DNA of 49,288 bases from Plantago elongata (GCA_036897095.1 JAYMSP010000501.1:1-49288), one strand, 5' to 3'. Positions 10,296 through 23,384 are shown, counted from the first letter of the stretch. Numbers and translations are program-made. The notes: generated by a model from the letters alone, not told the origin.

Positions 10296-13200
10296 ATGCA
10301 TTTTGCCAAGCTCGATGATTCTCCAATGTTCCGTAAACAGGTTCATTTTCGTTCTCGTTTTGGTTCCTCGTTTCAGTTCAGCTGATTATTTTTATGCTTG
10401 ATTAATGTTGCTGCTGTTTTCTACCGATATTTATGCTGGTTTTGACAACTGTTGCTGATTGATCCACTCTGCATTTACTGTTCATATATGAGATTGATAG
10501 ATTGTTTTCCTTTTTACTCAATTAGACTGTCACTTAATTTACTGTTTCTGTCACTCTGAAGTAGTTGATGATTACTCTTTTCTGATATAACGTCCATCTC
10601 ATTATAGGTGGAAGTAATTACTAGTTCGGTTTATGTTTTTCTGAGCATTTTATTAAATTCATTTGCGAGATGGCGAATACTGAAAAATCTGGACCATCTC
10701 AACTTTAATTTCATGTGTTCAGGAGGAATGAAAATGTTGCCTATTGATCATTGGAGTTGATGGTTTTCTGTCAACCACTGAGAAGCTATAGATTGATTGT
10801 TTGGAAAAAAAAATTTCGTTACAAATACTAACTTAATATTCTATGATATTAGAAATATGTTTTGAACAAGCAAGTAGTTCTTTACAACTTAGAATGATTT
10901 GAGTTTGTGAGAATTCTCCCTGATTGAGTTTAGAGAACCTTGGTTCATCATGCTGGCCATATGCAACTCTGTCTTCTATATGCTTTCAGTAAATTCCTTT
11001 GCTGACAGCATCTTCTATCATATTTGATTGCCGAATTTCCTTCCCTAGTTTCATGGAAGTTGTTCTGTGTTTCTGTGAACAGATACAGACATTGGAGGAT
11101 GGTTCTGAGTCTCTGAGAGAAAGATGTTTGAAGTTCTACAAAGGATGTCGAAAATACACGTGAGAACATTTTGTTATATGTGTTGCGTTTCAGTATTGAC
11201 ATGTACCTACTTGATTGTTTGCATCTGGACATGCTCAGGCACAGTCAGCAATGAAACCAGCATCCTTCTTGTTATCTATTATTTTGTGAAAGAGAGCATA
11301 TCTAATAGTACTATAAATAGAGATTTTCAATTCGCCAAAAGCCCAAAAGCAAGAGCAAAAAAAAAAAGGTTTACGCAAAGTTAGTGAGTTGCAAAAGCTC
11401 GACCGTTTTCAATAGCAATAGAATTGTAGAAACACAAGAGTCTAATTTAAGAGCATTGATAAGTTATTGTCGTTAGACATCTCTCCTGTCATCCTTACAG
11501 TAGCTTTCATTACCATCTACCGTTTTTCTGGTGATATCAACTCGGACTGGTAACTTGGATCTTGTAAATTTTTTTCTGACTCGTAGATATTTTTAGTTAA
11601 TCTGTCCATTTAATGATTATAATCGTGCCAAATATGACAACAAAGTAATAGCAGATTCATAGAATCTAGATCGAAGATTAGGTCTTTTAAGTATTTTAAT
11701 GTAAAGCTTGTTTATGTAGAGTTCTCTTAATTCTCATCAAAGGTGTCTAGTCAGTTTTCTGCCTTGAACCATTATATGTGATGGGAATGCCTTCTCAACA
11801 ACGTTGCTGGATCTTGTTTAAAATAAAATATCAATTACTTCAGCTCTGCTTCGACCCATTCTTTGCTTCAATCAACTGTCCATTAAAATTTGAAAAACGT
11901 ACTGATTTTGATTCTTGTCGTATTATATTCATTTCTAAAGATCTCTGTCGCTCATTTATCTTATTCCACCCGCAGTGAAGGGCTTGGCGAGGGATATGAT
12001 GGAGACATAGCTTTTGCGAGTGCCCTGGAAATGTTTGGTGGAGGGCACAATGACCCCATAAGTGTTGCTTTTGGAGGTACATATAGCTTTTTGCTTTCCT
12101 TTATTTGTTTTAATAAAAAATGCACATATACATCATATGAATAAAACATTAATTAAATGCTGTGATCATTTGTGCTTCGATCTTGTAGCAATGCCATTTT
12201 TAGCAGCCATACACACAATACCTTGAATTTCAACAGACTAAGATAATTTTTTATTTTTTTTTTGGGTGGAAGCTCTATGTAGTTAAGTTAGTTGCTTGAG
12301 TTAACATAAGAGGTTTAGTAGTTCGCATTGCTTTAGCTAAACTGTTACCTTGTTGTTCTGTAACTTGTTATAGGAATTAAAAATACATAAGAGTTAAGCT
12401 GAACCAAGAGTGTCTACTTTTCTGAATTTCCTCACATATAAGCAGTCTTGTTCTATAGAAGCTGAGCTTATTGATGGTTACCAAATTATCTGCTTTTATG
12501 TGGGCATATGAGCTTCTATGAGTATTTGATTAGCAATGGTGCTATCATTTTAATATTTCAGGCCCTGTCATGACAAAATTTACAATTGCATTGAGAGAAA
12601 TTGGGACTTACAAAGAAGTTCTTCGATCACAGGTATGCTAATATAGTGTGTGTTTGCTGAGAAATTTCCTTCCGAATTTATAGGCTATATCTAGCAAATT
12701 AAATCAGCATGTTTTGGCCCTTTTAAGACATCAGGATGGACACAATAGTAGGTTTGTGATATGGACAATTCAATTCTGTTCAAGTTTAGCATATAGTACA
12801 TCCTTTCTGGTCTGTGAAGTTGAATTTTGAATGAGAGGTGTATCTGCATTTGGTCCCGAACAGTTGCATGCCATTCCATGTTTGTTCTCAAACACCATAT
12901 CTCTGTTGATCATCTGTGCTTATTGACTGAAATTTCATTCTCCATTAAGATATTTATTCTTCCTTCTTCGAATTTCTTCCTTCACAAGCCACCAAGACAT
13001 TGATAAAATCTGTTGTCTTTAATCCTTCATTCCCATGTTCATGATTTAATACAAGCCTTATATTAATCAGATAGATGAGTAGATAGAGTGAGTTAAGAGC
13101 CTGCATCTCTAGTACTGTTCACAAGGTACTCTGATTTGTGTTCAGGTTGAGCATTTGCTGAATGGTAGATTGCAGCAATTTGTGGATTATGATCTACACG

Positions 13201-16200
13201 ATGTAAAGGTACCATGTGCTCTATTTAACTTGAAAAGTACTCTGATTGTGAAATCACAAAATTATTTTCAGCTGCTACTTGCTCTATTATGGTGGATGGA
13301 TACTGTGTTTGTTGATGAAATCTTGTTCAGTGGCGTTCATGAAATAGATTACACTCTCAATCCTGGCCCTTCTTGGGAACACATTTAATCTGTTATTCCA
13401 GCATGTATTTGTATGTTATCCTTTTTCTCTATTGTTGGCACGCCCAATCATTTGTGTGCTAGAGACGGTATGCTGTTATACAAATTCCCAATCTTATTGT
13501 TGGAATTTCACCATTCTAGTTAGCCAATTAATCACCTGGCGTGTTGTTTGCTTGAATCCTTGTGTATCTTGGGTGAGGTGTCTTCATTGGATTTCCTCAT
13601 ATGAATCATCTCTAACTGTATGATGTTCCTATCTATGTTGACTTGGTGGCCTCTAGTGGGCCCATTATACCAATTAACCTAATTGTTACTTGGCTTCATC
13701 AATGGATTTTCTCATGCAGGAGGCACGGAAACGATTTGACAAGGCCAGCCTTACATATGATCAGGTGATCTTAATCAAAGTTCCTGAAGAGTTAATTACT
13801 TTTCAAGAAACTTGAATTGTTTGACTGCATCTGTGTTTCTTTCCAATTCTAAGTAAAATATTATGTACAGGCTCGTGAGAAGTTCCTCTCGCTTAGGAAA
13901 GGCACGAGGAGTGATGTGGCTACCATCTTGGAGGAGGTAAATTTGCAACTCTAAGCATCAAATCAAAGTCATTAGGTTTCATCTCAAATAATTATCTAAT
14001 ATTACCTGGAATACATCCAGGAGCTTCATAATGCCAGGTCAACATTTGAGCAAGCTCGCTTTAATCTGGTATGTAGTGTTGTATTATTTCTGTTATATAA
14101 TTTCTCTGTAGAAAATGATGATTTGCATTATCGAGAATCCTGACCTTGGATTTTGATTAATCAGGTAACTGCTCTGTCTAATATTGAAGCAAAAAAACGG
14201 TTTGAGTTCTTGGAAGCCGTAAGCGAGACTATGGCTTCTCACCTTCGGTATTTCAAACAGGTAATGCTATATTGTACAATCTCATAAATTTAAGTCCAAG
14301 TATGCCTCTTTCAAGTGTATTGAGTATGTGATCACATGTAGGGTTACGAGCTGTTGCATCAGATGGAACCATATATTAATCAGGTTTGTACTAATGTCTT
14401 CCATCTTGATTGTGGAGGCGTTATGATTCCTTGTGATATAATCTATTAAATTGTTAGGGAAGATGATGGAGAATAATCTATATCTGTTAACTAACTTTGG
14501 CAGAATACATTCGAGAAAAAAAAGAGAAATAAGCTGTTCTTAATATGTTAGTTTTCAAATTAACGAGTTTGGATGGTGATGTTTTCATGGTGTAGGTGTC
14601 GACCTATGCAAAGCAGTCAAGAGAGCGATCTAATTATGAGCAGGCTGCTCTAAATGAGAGAATGCAAGAATATAAGCGACAAATTGATAGAGAGAGTAGG
14701 TGGTCATCACATGGTTCCAATGGATCTCCTAATGGAGATGGAATACAAGCCATTGGAAGGAGTTCGCATAAGATGATAGATGCCGTCATGCAATCTGCTG
14801 CAAAAGGAAAGGTAAAAGAGGTTAACTGTTATTTTTTTTGAAACGACAAAGGTGACTCGAACCCCGACCTATTGGAAAGAGGTTAAGGCTTATGCCGACC
14901 CTTGAATATCAACTTTTGTAACTAAAACTGCATGCTCTCACTCTGTTGTATGGGATGAGAGCCTGACATCTGCATGAGTTGCATGCAACATTTGCCAAAC
15001 CCCCTGTTTAATTTTTGTTTGCACGAAGTCCTGGTGTTTTGAGAAACTATGCACCAAAGCCACTCTGTTTTCTTTTTTCTCAATTTTGGTTTCTTTTCTG
15101 TGTTTCGTCTGCACTAAAACTTTCTAAATTTGGAAATAGAAGAGCTTTGGTGCAAATTTTGAGACTTCGGGGCTTTCCACACAATAAATTGATGCAATAA
15201 TCTGATACAAGTGATAAATATTAAATAACCAAGGACAAAAGTGATTTTTCGTTCATGTACATATGTGATGATGTCTGAAGCTACAAATTCTGTCAGGTAC
15301 AAACGATCAGACAAGGATATCTTTCCAAACGTTCTTCAAACCTAAGAGGTGATTGGAAGAGAAGATTCTTTGTCCTTGACAGTAGAGGAATGCTATACTA
15401 TTATCGTAAACAGAGTAGCAAACCTTCAGTGAGTAATGTTCAGTTTATACACACTCAATCTCTCAGTCATGAATACCTGTTTTTCCCTTGGCATATTTCT
15501 TTTATCCTTCTAACCAAATATCTGTTCTCTGTAGGGGTCTGGGACCCAACTTACTAGTCAAAGGAATAGTTCTGAACTGGGTTCTGGGTTGCTCAGTCGT
15601 TGGTTGTCTTCTCATTATCATGGTGGGGTACATGATGAGAAATCTGTTGCACATCACACTGTGAACCTGCTGACCTCAACAATAAAAGTTGATGCCGACC
15701 AATCTGATTTAAGGTTTTGCTTCAGAATCATATCACCAACGAAGAACTACACATTGCAGGTCTGCTGATTGTTTATTAGGCCTTCTTTATACAGGGAACA
15801 ATTCATAAGATCCTCAGACTATGCCATTTTCCGAGGTTTATCATGACGCTAATGGATTGTGGCTTGTCCCCTAACATGACTTGTGTGCTAAAATCTGCAA
15901 AAATGTGTCTGCCTATGAATGTTTGGGCATGCCTGTTGACTCACAATCATTATGAGTATGTGGGGTTAGCCTCCTGTCCCAAATTTTCATAAATGGAAGC
16001 TGGATTAGCCTCTTTTTTTTTGCAATTTAACGCATGCATAAAATATCCATGTCAATTTGAAGTTAAATAATTAACTCTGTATTATATATGCCGATTCATT
16101 AAGTTATGGTATTATCTTTTAAAAAATCAAACAGGGACAGAAGATGCACACATTGTATGTTTGGGGGCATCCAGCAAATAAATTCATAGTATGAGGGGCA

Positions 16201-19200
16201 TTTCATACAATCTATACATATAGGGATCGAGCCACATGTACACACCATGTTTGAGTAGGCTGAAGATTTTTTACCTTCTTTCTAAGACAAAAGAAAACTT
16301 GAGTATCCACCAGATAGCCTCCCATGATGGTTGATGCATGAATTATCTACCATACTTCCTATCTGCAGGCAGAGAGTGCTCTGGATCAAATGGATTGGAT
16401 TGAGAAAATTACAGGGGTGATAGCATCTTTGCTCAGTTCTCAGGTCCCAGAAAGGGTTGGTGACACCCCCTTTATCTTCTGGTCATAGATTCAAGTTTCA
16501 ATATTTTCCATCAGTAACACTTAAACCTTTTCATCTTTCATTCAACCAAAAGGAAATCACTTTGTGTTTGTCAAGCTATATAAACCATTCAAATATTTTT
16601 GTACGTTTTGAAACTTCTGTTTGTCATTGTTTGAAAGTTTTGTATACTCCAGCAGTTCTGAATATATCTTGGAAATGAAATTTCAATCCGTGCTATTAGT
16701 ATACACTAGTCATCCATAACTTTTGATGTTCAAGGTGTTGAATCTCATTCTTTTTAGAACCTGTTTCAGTGTTTGTCTTCTAGTCCGATGGGCAGCGGAC
16801 ACCATAGATCCACAAGTGAGAGTAGTTCTTTTGAAAGTGCTGATCTTGACCATGGAGCAGTGGAAGAGTACACATCCGAGCGATTTTCATCCATGCATTT
16901 GGACCGCCATTTGAGAAGTTCCCAACAACAAAGGCCTGGTATGAAAAGTGAGAAGCCAATTCACGTGTTACGGAAGGTCTGTGGAAATGACAGATGTGCT
17001 GATTGTGGTGCCCCTGAACCAGATTGGGCATCCTTGAATTTGGGTGTTCTCGTCTGTATTGAATGCTCCGGTGTGCACCGTAATCTCGGTGTGCACATAT
17101 CTAAGGTATGGTAAGCAATATAGGTCATGCCTTTGGCCCTGTTCTTTCTAAATTGAGAATAAGATGTTAATAACATGTGCAACATAATTATATTGCTAGG
17201 GCATTAATGATCTGCAGTCTTGATATGAGTGTTTTCAATACTACTGCACACTGCATATATGCACCATTGGCTAGTGCCCCATACGATACAAGACATTTTC
17301 TGAGTTAACATAATATTCCCTCAGACGCACTTTTGTTTGTTCATCCTTTTGTGGTGTATTTTCGGAATATGTATAAAGAATGAGAGAATAAATAATAACT
17401 GTTTTTGGTAAGTGGGGTATTTAATTATGAGAGAGAATGAATATAAATTTGTAAAGGTATGACAATGTCATATAATGAATAAAGATTGATAATAGTTTAC
17501 TTTTTTGGGAAGAGAAAATATTAACAGTGTCCAAAAATGGACATTGAGCAAACCATAGCGGTACGGAGACTAGCATTTGCATTTGTGTTTTTATTCATTT
17601 AAATATGCTATATGACTTGTTAATTTGCATGTGATTTGATGTTATCATTATTGTTCCCTTACATTCAGGTTAGATCACTAACTCTCGATGTCAAAATTTG
17701 GGAGCCGTCTGTCATAAATCTATTTCAGTCTTTGGGCAACACCTTTGCAAATTCTGTTTGGGAGGAACTACTTCAGTCTAAGGGTGTCTTGCAAGTTGAT
17801 AATGGGTAGAGTTGCTTTCCTTTCAATGTAACATTTCACTTTGCTTATTTTTGTCGATTTGACATTACTGCAATATTACTAAACGAATAATTTTAACTAA
17901 ACTGAAGATTATACAGGAATAAACAACAAACCCTTTACTTCAGCAAGCCCAGTCCCACTGATTCAATATCTACGAAGGAGAAATTTATTCATGCAAAGGT
18001 AACTGACAAGCTACTCTTAGTGTTATTTTTTTCCGATTTATTTCTTTTTTTCGGCATAATAAAAAGTACAGTGCCACTTAAAGTGAAGAAATTATTTGTT
18101 TGCTTATATCTTTTATACTTCTGAAGCACATATTTTGTGTGTATGGTTACAAACATTCGTTACATGCTATGCCTCGTTTCAGCCTTTTTTATGATTATAG
18201 GAACCTGTTATGGTTTCAATGACTGAACAAAGATGAATCTTACAACCCACCTAACACCAAACTCCCTGGACGGAGAAAAATTACACATCCTCCCTTAATC
18301 TTCCACCATAGTTACAGGTAGTCCCTCCTACATTTATCCTACAGTCACGTAGCTTACATTTAGCATGACTAGAAGAGATACATTTACATTCCCTGATGGT
18401 TTAGTCGATGTAACCTTTTAGAACATGAGCTAGATGTGCAATAGCCGATGGGATATTAACGGGGCACATCAGGGAAAATATACCATGCTTCAAGTTTTGT
18501 CTTGTTTTAATTTGATAGAAACTGATCTCATTATACTTAAAAGACCAAAATCTTAGTTATGGTTTTCATCATTTCTGCTGTTTTACAGTATGCAGAGAAG
18601 ATTTTTGTTCGGAAACCGAAGGAATGTCGACCGGTGGCGCAACAGATGTGGGAAGCTGTTCAGGCGAATGACAAAAAAGCTGTGTATGGACTTATTGTCA
18701 CTGCTGGAATGGATGTTAATGGTACATATGACCTAGAAATGGGGAACTCTTCTCTAACCCTTGCAAAAGCAATGCTATTACAAGAGCAATCGATCCTTGA
18801 TCCCTATGAAAGGTTGCAGAAAACACTGGCTGGCTCCATTAACATGGCAAGTACTAGTGAAGGAAGTAGAATTATGGATCTTGACGGATGCTCCTTGCTG
18901 CACCTTGCTTGTGAAACAGGGGATATTGGGATGATTGAACTCCTTTTGCAATATGGGGCAAACATAAATGCTATTGATGCGAAACGACGTACGCCTCTTC
19001 ATTGGTGTATCATGAGGGGCAAAAACACAGTTGCAAAGCTTCTATTAACAAGGTAAAAATCATTCATTCTTGCGAGTTTCTACTGTTGTATTAACTTGCA
19101 CGTATTCTTATAGTAATGAAATCGGCAAATCTTAGAACTTTGAGATACTAGTTTGCTATGAGAAGCATTTTATATTTCCTTCCAGTTCCAGTCTTCTGGA

Positions 19201-19465
19201 AGTTGTCTTGGATATATGCAGCAGAGGGTAAACTAATGCATTAAAAAAAAAAAGAACACAGAAAGAGAAAAAAAAATAAGAAAAGGAGAAGAAGCGAGAA
19301 GATATGAAAAGCTGATCCGCAATTTTTTTTTTTCTTTTTTTTAACAACAGAGGAGCTGATCCGCGGGCGGTAGACAACCAAGGGAAAACTACATTTCAGC
19401 TTGCCATGGATTCAAATTTTAACGACAATGAGGTCCTGGTATTATTATCAGACATTGGTGGCTGA
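10296..19465 (+). CDS. AGD3: ARF-GAP with BAR, PH and ankyrin domains, AGD3/SFC/VAN3 type
   Basis: Nineteen coding exons, all with GT-AG introns and phases that close: 10296-10340, 11083-11159, 11976-12076, 12562-12632, 13146-13208, 13720-13764, 13871-13936, 14021-14068, 14165-14260, 14342-14383, 14596-14811, 15297-15428, 15535-15759, 16369-16455, 16770-17105, 17669-17805, 17917-17998, 18589-19052, 19351-19465. The product has 815 aa. Order: BAR (about 1-240), PH (about 292-430, start [20 protein letters not shown]), ArfGAP zinc finger C514-x2-C517-x16-C534-x2-C537 with arginine finger R542, and C-terminal ankyrin repeats (from about 705). Family role: the BAR domain bends membrane, PH binds phosphoinositide, and the GAP domain stimulates GTP hydrolysis on ARF at trans-Golgi and plasma membrane. 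Arabidopsis SFC/VAN3 is needed for PIN traffic and vein continuity. The start [12 protein letters not shown] excludes AGD2/AGD4. The segment [19 protein letters not shown] and the neighbour RARE1 favour AGD3 over AGD1. Confidence 0.92.
14831..14903 (-). mobile_element. tRNA-like SINE relic in AGD3 intron 11
   Basis: On the minus strand it reads GGTCGGGGTTCGAGTCACC, then TTTGTCGTTTC and a run of A (T-run 14832-14839 on the plus strand). GGTTCGAGTC fits a tRNA gene B box. The copy begins about 20 bases after the exon 11 donor. Related 3' ends are at 47453-47525, 47541-47611, 48846-48871 and 48969-48994. Confidence 0.55.
17312..17572. mobile_element. Degenerate Stowaway-like MITE in AGD3 intron 15
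   Basis: The left end reads CCCTCAGACGCACTTTTGTTTG. The right end, reverse complemented, reads GTCTCCGTACCGCTATGGTT followed by TG. The two align with gaps and both lie next to TA, the Stowaway target. There is no coding capacity. It is too old to give exact ends. Confidence 0.45.
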
Positions 19466-20631
19466 TGGGCATACACTGCACAAAAATATTTTGGATAAGA
19501 AAAGCAAGTGATTGGGATGTTTTGAGTAAGCCTACTGTAAGTATGTATGATTTCAGCTTTCCTCTATCCTCTCCATGGAAGAATGACAGCTTGAAGTTCG
19601 GGATTCTGAGTGTTTGAGGAAATATCCCTGCTTTAAGATGGCTCGTGTGTCAAATATGATGGAAGATTGTTGTTTGTTGTTTAATGATTCTGTAATAGAA
19701 TGTGGTTTTGATTTAGTAATTGTTTATGACCCAGTTTTCTTGTGGTAGTGAAGGGCAAGTTGAGGTTTTTGTGTTGTAAATTGCGTAGTTGGAATGTTGT
19801 GAATCCTTGGTATTAAAACAAGTGAAGTTTTGCTTTTGTGTTGTGTCTTATGGCCACCTTGATTAAAGATTGTAGTAGACTCACATTTTGGTGCTGAGTT
19901 TAATTGCATTTTTTACCCTCCATCTCAAAGTCCAGTTCATTCGTGGTCCTACTGATGTTCAAATTTGCATATATAAAATCTTATCCATATGATTTTGCCA
20001 AGTTGTTGGTCATGCCATGTGTGTGGCAAGTGGAGAATCAAGAGAAAAAGAGAAGCCATTGCCTCTGTTTTATTCTTCACTCCTTCATTCAAGAAGATGA
20101 GCGAGGCGGCCAGTGATTACTTTCTCAGCATCTGCAACGCAAAACATGTCCACCACTCTATTCAAATTCAACCAAAAAATCATAGCCAAGTGTAATACTG
20201 TTCAAATCTAATAAAATCAGAAGAATTACTAAACCTTATGGGACATTCGGAGCTTGAAACTGAAACACGATGCGCTGATCCTCCCTAAAGTGCTCTAGTA
20301 CAATTGAACACAAACCATGAGAAATTTCCAGCTACAGGACTATAATCTTCATCTAATCACTTCGATGCTTGCAAGTTTAAATTTGTATGCATTTCGTACC
20401 TGACAATGGAACCATATTTTAACTTTATTCCAAACAACAATTTTTATAAATCATTTAACTCAGTAACTCAAATATTCATCAACTAAAATTTTCAATTCGT
20501 ATCACTTTTTTAACTCCGGATAGTCTCTCCCCCACTCATAAACTGCCGGCATCACCAAAATACTGACGCCATTTTGTCTGATCAAACCAAACCAAACCAA
20601 ACCATTCCGGTAGAATTGGTACCCGTAAGAG
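19466..20631. other. AGD3 3' UTR and spacer to the RARE1 gene
   Basis: AGD3 3' UTR sequence probably runs to about 19850-19900. After it is AT-rich spacer with no gene seen. A short AACCA repeat (about 20585-20604) lies just before the RARE1 start codon and is probably in its 5' UTR. The spacer leaves no room for CRN or aspartate kinase genes, which lie between these loci in Arabidopsis. Confidence 0.6.
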
Positions 20632-22884
20632 ATGGCAAGTTTTGGTTTATTCCACCCAATTTGCTCCTCACAGTCATCACCATTATCCCGATCAGCAAAC
20701 TTCGCCCAAATCCCTTCATGGATATCCCTCAAACCCAATCCCAATACACCTCCTCAGGGCAACCTCGAGAACATCCATTTACTTTCCCTTTCCACTCAAG
20801 GGAAACTCCAAGAAGCCCATCAATTCCTTCTCCAAATGGACCGCTCAAATGTCCCTGTTTCTCCCCAATCCTATAAACACTTGCTCCAACACTGTGCAAA
20901 GGCCAAGTCTTTGTACCATGGCAAGTTGATTCATCGTCGAATTGCCGATTCAAATGGACCAGAGTTTCTTCTGCCTGACGTGCTTCAGATGTATTTAAGC
21001 TGTGGGAGTTTTGTTCATGCCCGTGAACTGTTTGATGAAATGCCGCAGAGAAGTTTGGTGTCTTGGTGTATGATGATAAATGGTTATGCGGAGAAAGGGC
21101 TGTTGGAGGAGTGTTTTGCGTTGTATTTTGATATGCAAGATTCCGGTTTCAAACCGACTGCTTCCGTTTATCTTAGCATTCTCAAGTTATTGAAAGACTC
21201 CATCTACTTGAAGCTTGGGAAGCAAATACATTGTCAGGTGATTAAGGCAGGCTTTGTTGACCATGTGGCTATGGATACGTCTATATGTAATATGTACGTT
21301 AAATGTGGGAGTTGGGAGAGTGCAGAGAGGGCTTTTGATCTCATGCCTGAGAGGAATATTTATACTTGGACGACTATGATGGTGGGGTGTACTCAATCAG
21401 ATAGGCAACATGATGCATTGAGGTTTTTCGAGAGAATGGTGAATGAAGACGTTGGTTTTGACGACTTTGTGTTCTCCACTACTCTCAAGGCGTGTGCTGC
21501 GTTGGGTGATTTAGAAATGGGGAGACAGTTTCATGGTTTGATTGGTAAACTTGGGTTGGAATGTGAGGTATCTGTTGGTACGCCTCTTGTTGATTTTTAC
21601 GTCAAATGTGGAGATGTTGAATCTGCTAGCCGAGCATTTGAGAAGATAAGCGAACCTAATGATGTGTCTTGGAGTGCTATACTCTGTGGATATTCTCAAA
21701 CAGGAGAATTTGAAAAGTGTGTCAAGGTTTTAAAATCTTTAAGGAGTAAGGACGTTCCTCTGAATGAACACATCTACACGACAATTTTCCAAGTCTGTTC
21801 AGGATCTGCTGACTTCAATTTTGGTGCTCAAGCTCATGGAGATGCGATAAAGAGAGGCTTGGTTTCACGTCTTTACGGTGAAAGTGCTTTAATTACAATG
21901 TATGCTAAATGTGGAAGATTGGATTTTGCCTATCGCGTATTTGATTCCATTGATGAACCTGATACTGTAGCTTGGACTGCTATAATTGCTGGTTATGCTT
22001 ACCATGGCAATGCTTCTGAAGCACTGAACCTCTTTAAACGGATGCTGGCTTCTGGTGTTAGGCCCAATGCGGTTACATTCGTGGCAGTTTTAACGGCTTG
22101 TAGTCACAGTGGTCTAATTGAAGAAGCGAAAACTTTCCTAGAAACTATGAGTGCCAAACATGGTGTAGAGTCGACTATTGACCATTACGATTGCATGATT
22201 GATATATATGCTCGAGCTGGTTTATTAGACAAGGCATTTGATTTAATAGAAACAATGCCATTTGAAGCTGATGCGATGAGTTGGAAAAGTTTACTAGGAG
22301 GATGCTCAATCCACCGAAATTTCAAGCTAGGAAAGATTGCAGCTGAGAAGCTTCTAGAACTTGACCCTAAAGACACAGCACCGTACATTCTCATGTTTAA
22401 CTTGTACGCTTCTTTTGGGATGTGGGATGAAGCTTCAAAAGTCAGAAAGTTAATGGCTGAAAGAGATTTAAAGAAGGAAGTTGGTTGTAGCTGGATTACT
22501 GTTAAGAACAAATTATACAGGTTTATAGTTGGTGATAGACACCATCCTTTAACAGAGGAGATTTACTCAAAATTGGAGGCACTTGGTTTTGCTGATACTG
22601 AGACAGGAAACACAGTTTTAACTGAAGATGATGTGCCGAATATATTGTCAGAGCGAACGGAACAACTTCTTGTTCACAGTGAGAGGCTCGCCATTGCATT
22701 TGGTCTTATTTCTAGTTCAAGCAATGCTCCCATTGTGGTTTTTAAGAATCTTAGAGCTTGCAAGCACTGCCATGATTTCGGAAAGCATGTATCGTTGGTC
22801 ACAGGTCGAACGATCACTGTAAGGGACTCTAATAGGTTCCATCACTTCAAATCTGGGAAGTGTTCTTGTGGAGATTACTGGTGA
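20632..22884 (+). CDS. RARE1: PPR-DYW plastid RNA editing factor, RARE1 type
   Basis: A single exon of 750 aa, close to the 752 aa of Arabidopsis RARE1. It begins with a serine-rich, acid-poor leader (MASFGLFHPICSSQSSPLSR) suited to plastid import. PLS-type pentatricopeptide repeats follow from about residue 50, with SWCMMINGYAEKGLLEE, DTVAWTAIIAGYAYHGNASE and NAVTFVAVLTACSHSGLIEE. An E/E+ region runs from about 560, then a DYW deaminase-like domain with H682-S-E684, C710-x2-C713 and terminal DYW (748-750). RARE1 specifies C-to-U editing of plastid accD mRNA. It was chosen from close agreement along the length, for example SVGTPLVDFYVKCG and MSWKSLLGGC, and from its place beside AGD3. Its target in this species is inferred, not seen. 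Confidence 0.88.
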   Translation: MASFGLFHPICSSQSSPLSRSANFAQIPSWISLKPNPNTPPQGNLENIHLLSLSTQGKLQEAHQFLLQMDRSNVPVSPQSYKHLLQHCAKAKSLYHGKLIHRRIADSNGPEFLLPDVLQMYLSCGSFVHARELFDEMPQRSLVSWCMMINGYAEKGLLEECFALYFDMQDSGFKPTASVYLSILKLLKDSIYLKLGKQIHCQVIKAGFVDHVAMDTSICNMYVKCGSWESAERAFDLMPERNIYTWTTMMVGCTQSDRQHDALRFFERMVNEDVGFDDFVFSTTLKACAALGDLEMGRQFHGLIGKLGLECEVSVGTPLVDFYVKCGDVESASRAFEKISEPNDVSWSAILCGYSQTGEFEKCVKVLKSLRSKDVPLNEHIYTTIFQVCSGSADFNFGAQAHGDAIKRGLVSRLYGESALITMYAKCGRLDFAYRVFDSIDEPDTVAWTAIIAGYAYHGNASEALNLFKRMLASGVRPNAVTFVAVLTACSHSGLIEEAKTFLETMSAKHGVESTIDHYDCMIDIYARAGLLDKAFDLIETMPFEADAMSWKSLLGGCSIHRNFKLGKIAAEKLLELDPKDTAPYILMFNLYASFGMWDEASKVRKLMAERDLKKEVGCSWITVKNKLYRFIVGDRHHPLTEEIYSKLEALGFADTETGNTVLTEDDVPNILSERTEQLLVHSERLAIAFGLISSSSNAPIVVFKNLRACKHCHDFGKHVSLVTGRTITVRDSNRFHHFKSGKCSCGDYW

Positions 22885-23384
22885 AAGGGTTGTTCACACT
22901 CTCAAAGACACTGTATTGATCTGTACTTTACAAAAACCATCAAATTTCAATAGTACTGTAGTTCATAATTGTAATAATATGAATTCTGCAGCACATGTCA
23001 TGTTTGACAAGGCTGGAGAAGTTGAATGGCTCCTAAAAGGAAACCATATTCTATTAATCCCACCACCCAATACTTTAAAAAGCTAGTTTAAGAGTAGGAT
23101 GTTAATATGAAAAGTAAGGTGAAATGGGCTTATAAGCTGACACGTTGCTCCAAATAAACTAGTTTATGTGAATAAGATGATTTATAAATACAGTACTTGG
23201 TTTCTGTTGAAATTGTAGTGATCATTCTATGCCAGGCACCTGTCATGATTATCACATTTGAGATTTTGGATTAAGCAATGTGATTGGTTGTTTGATTAGT
23301 TTAGTTATGCAATCATAGGAATGTTGTGTTAGAAGTTTGTGGGCATTATTGTGTTGTACATTGATTGGTGAAAGTAGAAGGGTA
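22885..23384. other. RARE1 3' UTR and intergenic DNA
   Basis: AT-rich, with no further coding sequence. The 3' UTR probably ends within the first few hundred bases. Confidence 0.5.

Noticed and set aside
15015..15200. A 61-codon frame in AGD3 intron 11
   Set aside because: It lies within an intron whose flanking exons join in phase, and its composition is that of intron DNA.
10296..19465. Assignment of the ARF-GAP gene as AGD1
   Set aside because: The linker before the ArfGAP domain ([14 protein letters not shown]) and the neighbouring RARE1 gene fit AGD3 better, though the two paralogues are close.
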